Source: Leifsonia sp. 466MF (GTDB lineage Bacteria; Actinomycetota; Actinomycetes; Actinomycetales; Microbacteriaceae). Taken from it: 64,000 bases of DNA. Where the stretch lies: assembly GCF_900100265.1 (NCBI RefSeq), contig NZ_LT629696.1:1984001-2048000 (forward strand). Reading direction: 5' to 3'. Below the pieces are notes generated by a model that was given only the letters and a program-made list of their open reading frames with translations, did not search any database and was not told the DNA's origin. The position numbers and the translations under genes are program-made. Positions 17,482 through 25,381 of the stretch are shown one piece after another (within the stretch, counting starts at the first letter, position 1; the number at the start of each line of letters is the position of its first letter).

Positions 17482-18750
17482 ATGACCGCGAACGGACTCG
17501 GCGCACGCTACTGGAAGCTGTGGACCTCGGCAGGCCTCTCGAACCTCGCCGACGGCGTGATGAAGGTCGCACTGCCACTCGTCGCAATCCGCTACACCGA
17601 CTCCCCCGCGATCATCGCCGGCCTCACGTTCGCCTTCACCCTCCCCTGGCTGCTGTTCGCGCTGACGGCCGGAGCGCTCGCCGACCGGCTGGATCGCCGG
17701 CGCCTGATGCTCGTCGCGAACGCGGCCCGCGCGCTCTTCCTCGCCTTCCTGACGATGGCCACGCTGACCGGGATCGGGTCCATCTGGATGCTGTACGCGG
17801 CGGCGATCTGCATCGGCGTCGCGGAGACCGTGTACGACACGTCATCCCAGTCGATCCTGCCGCAGCTCGTCCCGCGCGACCGCCTCTCCCGGGCGAACGG
17901 GCGCCTCTACGCGGCAGAGCTGACCGCGAACGAGTTCGTCGGCCCTCCGCTCGGAGGCTTCCTGGTGGCGACCGGTGTCGCACTCGCGTTCGGCGCGCCC
18001 GTCCTGCTGTGGCTCGCGGCGATCGGGATGCTGCTGCTCGTCCGCGGGCATTACCGGGCCGATCGCCCAGAGCGCACGACGATCCGCGCCGACATCGCCG
18101 AGGGCCTCCGCTTCCTCCGCGGCAGCACGCTGCTGCGCACGCTCGCCATCATGGTGGGCGTCTTCAACTTCGCGAGCTCCGCCGTTTTCACCGTGTTCGT
18201 GCTGTATGCCGTCGGCCCGCAGTCGGCCATGAAGCTGACCGACCCGGGATACGGGCTGCTGCTGACGGCGTCGGCCGTCGGAAGCGTGCTCGGCACCTTC
18301 CTCGCGGAGCCGGCAGAGCGCCTACTCGGACGGGCGCGCGGCCTCGCATTGACCATCGTCGGCTCCCTCCTCACCGTCGCGACGCCGTTCTTCACCACGA
18401 ACCCCTTCGTCATCGCGGCGGGCATGCTGATCGGGGGCGTCACCGTCTCGATCTGGAACGTGATCACCGTCTCGTTGCGGCAGCGCGTCACCCCCACGCG
18501 CCTTCTCGGGCGCGTGAACAGCGCGTACCGCCTGCTCGCCTGGGGCACGATGCCGCTGGGCGCACTCGCCGGCGGCCTCATCGGTCAACTGTTCGGCGTG
18601 CGCTGGGTCTTCCTCGTGATGGGCATCCTGGTCGTGCTGCAGCTCATCCCGATGCTCTGGGTCACCGACCGGCGCATGGATGCGGCAGAAGCCGAGGTGG
18701 AGGCCGAGGAGCGCGCGGAGGCTCCGACCGACTCGCCGACAGGTCGTTGA
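17482..18750 (+). CDS. MFS transporter, MacB/EntS-like exporter
   Basis: A 422-residue transporter with about 12 hydrophobic segments. SNLADGVMKVALPLVA, ALADRLDRRRLMLVAN (A-like motif) and the periodic SQSILPQLVPRDRLSRANGRLY are typical of the DHA3-type MFS. I use ATG 17482 because the 18 residues upstream of it are unlike the family and would overlap the operator dyad. It is divergent from the ArsR-type regulator and probably repressed by it. The C-terminus ends in an acidic Glu/Ala tail. The substrate is unknown. Confidence 0.87.
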   Translation: MTANGLGARYWKLWTSAGLSNLADGVMKVALPLVAIRYTDSPAIIAGLTFAFTLPWLLFALTAGALADRLDRRRLMLVANAARALFLAFLTMATLTGIGSIWMLYAAAICIGVAETVYDTSSQSILPQLVPRDRLSRANGRLYAAELTANEFVGPPLGGFLVATGVALAFGAPVLLWLAAIGMLLLVRGHYRADRPERTTIRADIAEGLRFLRGSTLLRTLAIMVGVFNFASSAVFTVFVLYAVGPQSAMKLTDPGYGLLLTASAVGSVLGTFLAEPAERLLGRARGLALTIVGSLLTVATPFFTTNPFVIAAGMLIGGVTVSIWNVITVSLRQRVTPTRLLGRVNSAYRLLAWGTMPLGALAGGLIGQLFGVRWVFLVMGILVVLQLIPMLWVTDRRMDAAEAEVEAEERAEAPTDSPTGR

Positions 18751-19103
18751 CGCGTACACGAGTTTGCCAGGATCTATGCCCGAACCGTCCAGAAACAGCG
18801 CCTAGGGTCATTTACCGACGGCAGTGAAAGCCGTCCGTGCCGCGCAGGCGCGCATCCAGGCCCCGAACCCGCAAGGCCCCCAACCTGAGACGTCCCCCGG
18901 CGTCGCCCTGGACACGCAGCCCTTCCCACGCCCGGCACACCCGCGCCGCATGCCGCGCCTTCCGGACCACGGGTCCACGAGGCGCTTCCGCGCGTGCCGC
19001 GCGGCAGTCAGCCCGCAGGACCACCCGAAAACACACGGTCCGGTCGCATGGACGCCCACGGCGTCGCCATGCGTCAGGCGGGGAAGCCCGATCCAGGAAA
19101 AGC
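18751..19103 (+). ncRNA. Long structured 5' leader of the SLT-like gene (candidate cis-regulatory RNA)
   Basis: This 353-bp stretch holds no convincing gene; one frame stays open but is Arg/Pro-rich with no homology that I recognise. It contains strong hairpins in succession: GACGGC/GCCGTC near 18817-18835, TCCAGG/CCTGGA enclosing 18855-18912, GCGCCT...AGGCGC with inner GGACC/GGTCC (18955-18985), GGACC/GGTCC (19018-19041), and GCATGG...CCATGC with inner GACGCC/GGCGTC (19046-19072) just before AGGAAAAGC-ATG. TAGGGT near 18793 may be the -10. Cell-wall hydrolase genes of actinobacteria often carry riboswitches, but I could not fit the conserved ydaO bases. Confidence 0.4.
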
Positions 19104-19883
19104 ATGCTGAGTTCTCTCCGTACCACCCTCAAGAGCAGTCCCATTCCCTTCGGCCGCATCGTCTCCGGTGCCGCCGCCGTGCTGGTCAGCGCCAGCCTCC
19201 TCGCCCCCGCGATGGCCCAGCAGCAGGAGAGCGAGCGGAAGACCCGCGAACTCTCCGAGGCCACCGGGATGCGCCACGAGCAGCTCTCCGTGTACGACTC
19301 GATCGTGCGCGACCGTCTCGAGCGCCAGGCGAAGACGACGCTGACCGGAGCAGAGGCCACCGTCAACGCGAACCAGGCCAAGGCCGACGCGTCGGCGGCG
19401 AAGACCGCGATCGCCGGCCTGAGCGGCTACACCAAGCTCGACGAGGACACCCTCCGCGACAGCATCGTGGCGACCCAGGCCGCGTCCGACGCCCTGGCCG
19501 CCGCCGGCGCCGAGGCCGACCGCCGTGCCGCCGAGGCCGCCGCTGCTGCCGCCGCCGCTCTCGCCAACGCCAACACTCCGGCGGGCGCGAAGGCGACGGC
19601 CGCGAGCCTCGCCGCCAGCCAGTACGGCTGGGGCGCCGACCAGTTCCAGTGCCTCGAGCAGCTGTGGCAGCGCGAGTCGCAGTGGAACTACCAGGCGTCC
19701 AACCCCGGCAGCGGTGCGACCGGCATCCCGCAGGCCCTCCCGGGCAGCAAGATGGCGTCGTTCGGCACCGACTGGGCGACCAACGCCACCACCCAGATCA
19801 AGTGGGGACTCGACTACATCTCCCGCGGGTACGGAACTCCGTGCGCCGCGTGGGGCCACTCCGAGGCCGTCAACTGGTACTGA
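19104..19883 (+). CDS. Secreted lytic transglycosylase-like protein
   Basis: A 259-residue secreted protein. Signal peptide residues ~1-35 end in a LLAPAMAQ-type cleavage site. A helical Ala/Gln-rich stalk (about 35-170) leads to the C-terminal domain beginning QYGWGADQFQCLEQLWQRES, with the catalytic-type Glu in RES, GATGIPQALPGSKM, and WGLDYISRGYGTPCAAWGHS. This is the aggregation-promoting-factor/SLT-like lysozyme fold common in actinobacteria, acting on peptidoglycan outside the cell. The ATG at 19104 follows CCAGGAAAAGC. A 353-bp structured leader lies upstream, suggesting RNA-level control. Confidence 0.86.
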   Translation: MLSSLRTTLKSSPIPFGRIVSGAAAVLVSASLLAPAMAQQQESERKTRELSEATGMRHEQLSVYDSIVRDRLERQAKTTLTGAEATVNANQAKADASAAKTAIAGLSGYTKLDEDTLRDSIVATQAASDALAAAGAEADRRAAEAAAAAAAALANANTPAGAKATAASLAASQYGWGADQFQCLEQLWQRESQWNYQASNPGSGATGIPQALPGSKMASFGTDWATNATTQIKWGLDYISRGYGTPCAAWGHSEAVNWY

Positions 19884-19930
19884 CCTGAGAGCCGGGAAGG
19901 CGGGCGGCGGCCGCCGGTAGACTCGCGCGA

Positions 19931-20989
19931 GTGAGCACCGAGCACGCCCCCGTCTCCCCCGCCATCCGCGGAGCCCATCTCGTCGGCAGCGTCAACCTGC
20001 CGGACGCCGAGACGGTGTTCCGCACCGTGAACGCCCATCTCGGCGACCGGATGCGCCGCATCCCGGACGGCGAGGTGGGCGAACGCTTTTACTGGGTGCA
20101 GTTCCAGACGGGCCGCCTCGACACGATGAGCGGCCTTTCGCGCATCCCCGGTGATGCGCCGCTGCTGCGCGGCGTGTTCGACCCGCGTCCGTTCCATCTC
20201 GATGAGGGTGTGTCCGCCGACGACCTCGTCTTCCCCGACCTCGGCTATGCGGAGGCGGCTCTCGACTCGTACGGCGTGTTCCGCAGCCTCCGCGAGGATG
20301 GCGTGATCCCGGCGGGCGTGCGCTTCCAGGTGTCCCTGCCGACACCGGCCGGCGTGGTCGGGCCGTTCATCGTGCCGGAGGACCGCGCCGCTGTCGAACC
20401 CGCCTACGAGCGGGCACTCTTCGGCGAGCTGCGGCGCATCCTCGACGGCATCCCGCACGACGACCTCGCGATCCAGTGGGACACCGCCGTCGAGTTCGCG
20501 CTGCTCGAAGGGCGGATGCCGTCGTGGTTCGGCGCCGACGTGCTCGACGGCGTCGTCGAGCGCGCCGTCCGGCAGGCCGCGGCGGTGCCCGCCGACGTGC
20601 AGCTCGGCTATCACCTCTGTTATGGCGATGTGGAGGAGCAGCACTTCGTTCAGCCCACCGATGCGGGGCGCCTCGCCGCGGTGCTCCGCGGCATCCTCGA
20701 CGCCTCTCCGCGCCCCGTCACGTGGGTGCACCTCCCGGTGCCGATCGAACGGGACGACGCGGAGTACTTCGCACCGCTCGCCGACGTCGTGGTTCCCGCG
20801 GAGACCGAGCTGTACCTCGGGCTGCTGCATCACGAGGACGGCGTGGAGGGCGCGCGTCGCCGGGCGCAGGCGGCCGCGACCGCGCAGCCCCGCTTCGGCG
20901 TCGCGACCGAGTGCGGGTTCGGCCGCGGCCCGAGCGAGCGCACGGCCGGGCTGCTCGACCTCCACGCCGCCGTCGCCGAGGCGTGGTGA
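19931..20989 (+). CDS. MetE C-terminal-like protein (UROD/MetE superfamily)
   Basis: A 352-residue soluble protein. Two short motifs recall the zinc site of cobalamin-independent methionine synthase: the His-x-Cys in LGYHLCYGD (compare HMCY of MetE) and the Cys in ATECGFGRG (compare DCGLKT). The TIM-barrel-like alternation of strands is also present, but the MetE homocysteine and folate motifs are not, so it may act on another thiol or C1 substrate. It starts at GTG 19931 with TAGACT (19918-19923) 7 nt upstream, so it is leaderless. The zincin gene follows after 7 nt. Confidence 0.65.
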   Translation: MSTEHAPVSPAIRGAHLVGSVNLPDAETVFRTVNAHLGDRMRRIPDGEVGERFYWVQFQTGRLDTMSGLSRIPGDAPLLRGVFDPRPFHLDEGVSADDLVFPDLGYAEAALDSYGVFRSLREDGVIPAGVRFQVSLPTPAGVVGPFIVPEDRAAVEPAYERALFGELRRILDGIPHDDLAIQWDTAVEFALLEGRMPSWFGADVLDGVVERAVRQAAAVPADVQLGYHLCYGDVEEQHFVQPTDAGRLAAVLRGILDASPRPVTWVHLPVPIERDDAEYFAPLADVVVPAETELYLGLLHHEDGVEGARRRAQAAATAQPRFGVATECGFGRGPSERTAGLLDLHAAVAEAW

Positions 20990-20996
20990 GCCGCGC

Positions 20997-21350
20997 GTGA
21001 CGCTCGACCTCGACCAGGACGCCTTCGAGGCGATGGTCACGGACGAGCTCGATCAGCTCCCGGATGAGATGGTCGACGGCCTCGACAACGTCGTGTTCGT
21101 CGTGGAGGACCGCCCGGAGGACGGCTCCCTCGACCTGCTCGGCCTGTACGAGGGTGTCGCCCTCACCGAGCGCGACACGTACGGCTTCGGCGAGATGCCG
21201 GACCGCATCGTGCTCTACCGAGAGCCGCTCCTCGCGATCAGCGCCGACGAGGACGAACTGCGCGACGAGATCCACATCACGCTCGTGCACGAGATCGCCC
21301 ACTACTACGGCATCGACGACGAGCGTCTGCACGAGCTGGGCTGGGCTTAG
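20997..21350 (+). CDS. Zincin-like metallopeptidase family protein
   Basis: A 117-residue protein of the Zincin_1 family (PF06262). HEIAHYYGIDDERLHELGW has the HExxH zinc site followed by the family's conserved second half, and EMPDRIVLYREPL is the strand before it. The family is often annotated 'metallopeptidase family protein', with no proven substrate. GTG 20997 starts 7 nt after the preceding stop, so translation is probably coupled to the MetE-like gene. It is the last gene of this rightward pair. Confidence 0.9.
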   Translation: MTLDLDQDAFEAMVTDELDQLPDEMVDGLDNVVFVVEDRPEDGSLDLLGLYEGVALTERDTYGFGEMPDRIVLYREPLLAISADEDELRDEIHITLVHEIAHYYGIDDERLHELGWA

Positions 21351-21406
21351 CCAGGACGACCGGCGTAACCCACGGGAATCAGCGGGAGGCCGGCATCAGC
21401 GGGAGG

Positions 21407-21685
21407 TCAGGCGCCGTTCCCGAAGATCGACTCGTCTTCCTTGTCGGCCTCCACCGGGTCGGAGTCCGGAGCGTCGAAGTGGTACGACACCAGCTTCTGG
21501 CCCTCGACCTCGCGCTCCTCGCCCGCGACGTACCAGAACGTCGACTCCAGGCCTTCGACGGCGGCGATCACGCCGATGCGCTCGTCCACCTTGCCGTCCA
21601 CGAGGAAGCGGCGGTCGCTCTGGCCGACGAGCGGCCCGTCGGCGTACTCGACGATGTATTCGGGGTCCTGTCGTGCGTCGGTCAT
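21407..21685 (-). CDS. Small conserved hypothetical protein
   Basis: A 92-residue acidic soluble protein of unknown function, rich in Asp/Glu with a central beta-like pattern (RRFLVDGKVDERIGVIAAV; STFWYVAGEEREV). ATG 21685 overlaps the stop of the kinase-like gene as ATGA, so it is translated in the same operon, last in the order ykoE-ykoD-ykoC-kinase-this gene. I do not recognise it; being operon-linked and codon-normal, it looks real. Confidence 0.6.
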   Translation of the reverse strand: MTDARQDPEYIVEYADGPLVGQSDRRFLVDGKVDERIGVIAAVEGLESTFWYVAGEEREVEGQKLVSYHFDAPDSDPVEADKEDESIFGNGA

Positions 21686-22314
21686 GACTCCACCGTAGTA
21701 CCCGATCGGACCTCGGTGATCCCACCCGGCAGGTCGAGTCCCGTCACGTCCAGGACGAGGTTCGCGGCGGCACGTGGATGCTCGCGGGCGACGAACCGCT
21801 CGAACTGCGCCTGCCAGCGGTCCCACTCCGCCGCGAACGTCTCACCGTCACGGGCGAGCGCGCGCTCTTTGCGCAGGGCGTCGTCCGCTTCCAGCCAGAC
21901 GGTCAGGTCCGCGCAGGCGGCGTTCCGGCGCGAGAGCGTGCCGCATCCCTCGACCACGAGCGGCTCGCCGCCGGCCACCAGCTCGGCCCCGGCCGGATGA
22001 TGGCCCGCCCAGTCCCAGCGCCGCCAGCTACCCGCGCCGATCGCCCGGAGCGGCTCGAGGAGGTCACGGCCGAGCGCCTCGCTTCCCGCATCGAGGCCGT
22101 CCCATCCCGGGTACAGGTCGTCCATGCGCACGAGCCGCGGGCGCCCCTCCGCCGGCCAGCGCGCGATGAGGAGGTCGGCGAGGGTGCTCTTGCCGGCGCC
22201 GCTCGGTCCGTCGATCAGCACGATCGGGGTCCGGCCGGCGCTCGTCGCGTCGGCGACGGCCCGTGCGACGGCTGAGCGGAGCACGCCGATCGGGTCGTCA
22301 GCTGAGCGGTGCAT
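21682..22314 (-). CDS. P-loop kinase, uridine kinase-like
   Basis: A 210-residue protein. The Walker A motif is IDGPSGAGKST, an acidic YPG follows in MDDLYPGWDGLD (the DRK/uridine-kinase Asp-Asp-x-Tyr motif), and the lid segment RKERALARDG lies near residue 165. Families with this pattern phosphorylate nucleosides, ribosyl or similar small molecules. It overlaps the ykoC gene by 17 nt and the next gene by 4 nt. Position behind a thiamine-type transporter suggests a role with the imported compound, for instance HMP or thiamine phosphorylation, but nothing in the sequence proves that. Confidence 0.78.
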   Translation of the reverse strand: MHRSADDPIGVLRSAVARAVADATSAGRTPIVLIDGPSGAGKSTLADLLIARWPAEGRPRLVRMDDLYPGWDGLDAGSEALGRDLLEPLRAIGAGSWRRWDWAGHHPAGAELVAGGEPLVVEGCGTLSRRNAACADLTVWLEADDALRKERALARDGETFAAEWDRWQAQFERFVAREHPRAAANLVLDVTGLDLPGGITEVRSGTTVES

Positions 22315-23077
22315 TCCAGCTCCCCGCTGCGACGGCCGCCGCGATCGCGAGCCCGGCGACCAGCGCCGCGACGACCAGGGCGGCCCAATCGCGCCCGCGG
22401 AAGACGGAGGGGCGCGCCCACGTGCGCGTCCCGGGCGCACCGAAGCCGCGCGCCTCCATCGCCGTCGCCAGCTTCGTGCCGCGGCGCAGCGACAGCACGA
22501 ACAGGGCGAACGACTGCCCGAGGAACCGGCGGAAGGCGCCCGACTCCGCGACGCCGCGCGCACGGCGCGCCAGGGTGAGGGCGCGCCAGTCCTCCGCGAA
22601 CAGTCCGACCAGACGGAGAGCAGCGAGCCCGCCGATCACGAAACGCGCGGGCAGGCGCACCAGCTGCGCCAATCCATCCGCCAGGTCGGTCGGGTCGATA
22701 GTGACGAACAGCAGCACCGCGGGCAGGCCGATGGCGAGCACGCGCAGGGCGGTCGCCACGCCGAGGGCGATCGAGCCGTCGCTGATCTCGATTGCCCACC
22801 ACTGCACGTAGACGGTGCCGGACGTCTGCCCGTAGAGCACGGTCGTGAGCCCGGCGAGCGGGGCTGCGATCCACACCGGGGCGGTCCGCACGACGACGGA
22901 GCGGAGCGGGATGCGCGCGAGCGTCAGAAGCACGAGCTCCAGCCCCAGGGCGACGCCGGCCGAGACCGGGTCGATCGACAGGAGCAGGGCGACCGTGACG
23001 ATGAGCGCCGCGCCCAGCTTCGCGACAGGATTGAGCGTCGCGAGCGGGCCGGTGCGGAGGGGCTGCAGCAGGGTCAT
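22298..23077 (-). CDS. ykoC: ECF transporter transmembrane component (YkoC/EcfT)
   Basis: A 259-residue integral membrane protein with about 5-6 hydrophobic segments. Two Ala-Arg-Gly-type cytoplasmic motifs, ARRARG (near residue 175) and AMEARG (near 205), couple EcfT to the ATPases. It joins the substrate-binding YkoE to the ATPase YkoD. ATG 23077 overlaps the ykoD stop (ATGA), and its 3' end overlaps the kinase start. The TPP riboswitch upstream of ykoE should control all of these genes. Confidence 0.88.
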   Translation of the reverse strand: MTLLQPLRTGPLATLNPVAKLGAALIVTVALLLSIDPVSAGVALGLELVLLTLARIPLRSVVVRTAPVWIAAPLAGLTTVLYGQTSGTVYVQWWAIEISDGSIALGVATALRVLAIGLPAVLLFVTIDPTDLADGLAQLVRLPARFVIGGLAALRLVGLFAEDWRALTLARRARGVAESGAFRRFLGQSFALFVLSLRRGTKLATAMEARGFGAPGTRTWARPSVFRGRDWAALVVAALVAGLAIAAAVAAGSWNAPLS

Positions 23078-24576
23078 GCGCGCACCTCCGCGACGTCGAG
23101 GCGGAGTGCGGCGGCACCGACGGCCTCGATGAACTCTGCGTCGTGCGTCGCCGCGACGATGGCGTGACCGTCCCGCCGCAGGTCGGCGATCATCCGCACG
23201 AGGCCGTCCCAGGTGCGCGCGTCCTGGCCGAAGGTCGGCTCGTCCAGCACCAGGAGGCGTGGCCGGGTCGCGAGCGCGGTGCCGACCGAGAGCCGGCGCT
23301 TCTGACCACCGGACAGCGTGAACGGATTCGCGTCGGCCACGTCGGTCAGCGCGAGCCCGTCGAGCAGCTCGTCCACCCGGCGCTCGACATCGTCGGCCGC
23401 CAGACGCAGTGCCCGGGGCCCCGCGGCGAGCTCCTCCCGCACCGTGGAGGCGATGAACTGGTGCTCGGGGTTCTGGAAGACGCTGCCGATGCGGGTGAGC
23501 AGCTCGCGCGAGCGCCAGGTCGCCGGGTCGGTGGATGCTCCGGCCGCCAGGTCCGGCTCGGCGACGAGCGCGCCGCCGAGCGGCGGCAGCAGGCCGCCGA
23601 GAGTCAGCGCGAGGGTCGACTTGCCGGCTCCGTTCGCTCCGGTCAGCGCCAGGGCCGAACCCTCGCGGACGGCGGCGTCGACCGGACGGCCGACCGGGGC
23701 CCCGACCGGCGGACGCCCGCCTTTCCGGCCCCGCGTCACCGCCGGCCCCCGGCCGAACACCAGCGACCGCGCCGTCAGCAGCGGGGTGCCCTCGGCGACG
23801 GACGGCGAGCGTGGCACCGGCGTGCCGGGCAGCCACACGCCGGCGCGCCGCAGCTCTCCGGCCGTATCGGCGAGGACCTTGCCGGGTTCGCCGTCGGCCA
23901 GCACACCGCCGTTGGCCCCGAGCACCACGACGCGCGTCACCAGGTCGCGCCACACCGCCACGCGGTGCTCGACGACGACCAGGGTGGCGCCGGTGGCGTC
24001 GAGGGCCGAGCGAACCGCATCCCGAACCTCCAGCACCCCGTCGGGGTCGAGGTTCGCGGTCGGCTCGTCGAGCAGCAGCAGGCCGGGCCGCATGGCGAGA
24101 AGGCCGGCCAGCGCCAGGCGCTGCTTCTGACCGCCGGAGAGCTGGCTCGTCGACCGGTCGAGCGGCACGTCGAGGCCGACGTCACTCAGTGCCCGCCGGA
24201 CGCGTGCCCACAACTCGTCGCGCGGCACCCCGAGGTTCTCGCACGCGAAGGCCACATCGTCGCCGACCCGGGCGAGGATGACCTGGGCGTCCGGATCCTG
24301 CAGCAGCAGTCCCGCCGTCCCTCGCGCCGACGCAGGCGGTCGGCCGCCGACGGTCAGCGACCCTTCGGCCTCGCCGTCGTCATCCCCGCCGAGCACACCG
24401 GCCAGGCCCGCGAGGAGCGTGCTCTTGCCCGCGCCGGACGCGCCGAGCAGCAGCACGCGCTCCCCCGGCTCGATCCGCAGATCGACCCCGCGGGCCGCCC
24501 AGGCGTCCCGTCCGGCGTAACGCCAGCCCCACCCGTCGACCCGGACCCCGGCTGGGGCGGTCAGTCCCGACTCCAC
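23074..24576 (-). CDS. ykoD: ECF transporter ATPase, fused double domain (YkoD)
   Basis: A 500-residue protein with two ABC ATPase domains in one chain. Domain 1 has GASGAGKST, QDPDAQVI (Q-loop), LSGGQKQRLAL and LLLLDEPTANLD. Domain 2 has GANGAGKST, QNPEHQFI, LSGGQKRRLSV and LLVLDEPTFGQD. It supplies the EcfA-EcfA' pair of an ECF importer. I use GTG 24576, 6 nt before the ykoE stop; longer readings overlap ykoE with Arg-rich sequence. Tight ATGA coupling to ykoC supports one operon. Confidence 0.9.
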   Translation of the reverse strand: MESGLTAPAGVRVDGWGWRYAGRDAWAARGVDLRIEPGERVLLLGASGAGKSTLLAGLAGVLGGDDDGEAEGSLTVGGRPPASARGTAGLLLQDPDAQVILARVGDDVAFACENLGVPRDELWARVRRALSDVGLDVPLDRSTSQLSGGQKQRLALAGLLAMRPGLLLLDEPTANLDPDGVLEVRDAVRSALDATGATLVVVEHRVAVWRDLVTRVVVLGANGGVLADGEPGKVLADTAGELRRAGVWLPGTPVPRSPSVAEGTPLLTARSLVFGRGPAVTRGRKGGRPPVGAPVGRPVDAAVREGSALALTGANGAGKSTLALTLGGLLPPLGGALVAEPDLAAGASTDPATWRSRELLTRIGSVFQNPEHQFIASTVREELAAGPRALRLAADDVERRVDELLDGLALTDVADANPFTLSGGQKRRLSVGTALATRPRLLVLDEPTFGQDARTWDGLVRMIADLRRDGHAIVAATHDAEFIEAVGAAALRLDVAEVRA

Positions 24577-24581
24577 GGCCG

Positions 24582-25211
24582 TCAGGCCCGCGACGCCGTC
24601 CGCGACTCGCGGCCCGCGGCGAAGCGGCTGAGCGCCCCCGTCTTCGCGAGTGCACGGACGAGCAGCCACGAGCCGAGGCCCGCGACCACGATGCCCGAGA
24701 TCGTCGTGGTGATCGCATACGTGATCGCGAACTCCGGCTTGGACCCCGGGTACCAGTACAGGAGGTCGAGGATCGACTCAGCGATCCCGGCGCCGGCGCC
24801 GGCCAGGAGGGCGGGTACGAGGCGCCAGTTCGCGTAGAGGAACAGCGCGAAGACGATCTCGGCGCCGAGTCCCTGCACGACGCCGGAGAGCAGGGTCGCG
24901 AATCCCCACTGCGTGCCGATCAGCGCTGAGACGGTGGCCGCGACGACCTCGCCGAACAGCGCGGCGCCGGGCTTCCGCACGATGAGTGCCACGAGTACCC
25001 CGGCGAACAGCCACGGGCCGTTCAGGATGCCCTGGAAGCCCGGGAGGACGGCCCCGACCGGGCCCGAGATCGGGTTCTGGACGATGCCCCAGACCCAGAA
25101 GACGACGCCGGACGCGACGGCGACGACGCTGGCGACGACGATGTCGACGACGCGCCAGCGGAAGACGCGCGAACGCGCGCCGGTGGACGTGGAGGTGATG
25201 GTTGCATGCAC
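24582..25211 (-). CDS. ykoE: ECF transporter S component, thiamine/HMP family (YkoE)
   Basis: A 209-residue integral membrane protein with about six segments. The late helix AIAESILDLLYWYPGSKPEFAI and GFQGILNGPWLFAGVLVAL match YkoE, the substrate-specific subunit of the thiamine-pathway ECF importer. I take GTG 25211, with AAAGGG upstream. The gene sits under a TPP riboswitch and is followed by ykoD and ykoC. Substrate is thiamine or its pyrimidine moiety HMP; the sequence alone cannot separate them. Confidence 0.88.
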   Translation of the reverse strand: MHATITSTSTGARSRVFRWRVVDIVVASVVAVASGVVFWVWGIVQNPISGPVGAVLPGFQGILNGPWLFAGVLVALIVRKPGAALFGEVVAATVSALIGTQWGFATLLSGVVQGLGAEIVFALFLYANWRLVPALLAGAGAGIAESILDLLYWYPGSKPEFAITYAITTTISGIVVAGLGSWLLVRALAKTGALSRFAAGRESRTASRA

Positions 25212-25258
25212 TGGACGTGCCCTTTCATTCAGCGAAACAGGGCACGGGATGTGAGATG

Positions 25259-25349
25259 GCCTCCCTGCGCTGGCATGACCCAGATCAGGTTCGACGGTCG
25301 AGACTTGGAGAAGTCTCCTCTCAGCCCGGCTCACCGGACTCCCGTGTTC
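25259..25349 (-). promoter_or_regulatory. TPP (thi-box) riboswitch upstream of ykoE
   Basis: On the minus strand GGGAGTCCGGTGAGCCGGGC, CTGAGAGGAG, then CGAACCTGATCTGGGT and CATGCCAGCGCAGGGAGG follow the TPP-riboswitch order, including the conserved CUGAGA and ACCUGAUCUGGGU blocks. A TAGTAT -10 (plus-strand 25357-25362) lies just upstream. When TPP is abundant it should lower expression of the ykoE-ykoD-ykoC-kinase operon. Confidence 0.95.
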
Positions 25350-25381
25350 GCCCCCAATACTAGTCCGCTGAGGGCACGGTG

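Noticed and set aside
18751..19103. ydaO (c-di-AMP) riboswitch in the SLT-like gene leader
   Set aside because: CCCGAACCCG occurs near 18862, but the expected GUCAGCUAACC block and the upstream half do not fit; a covariance-model search would decide.
18837..19103. Extension of the SLT-like protein by 89 N-terminal residues in the same frame
   Set aside because: The added part is Arg/Pro-rich, lies before a clear signal peptide and lacks a good ribosome site; AGGAAAAGC-ATG 19104 is better.
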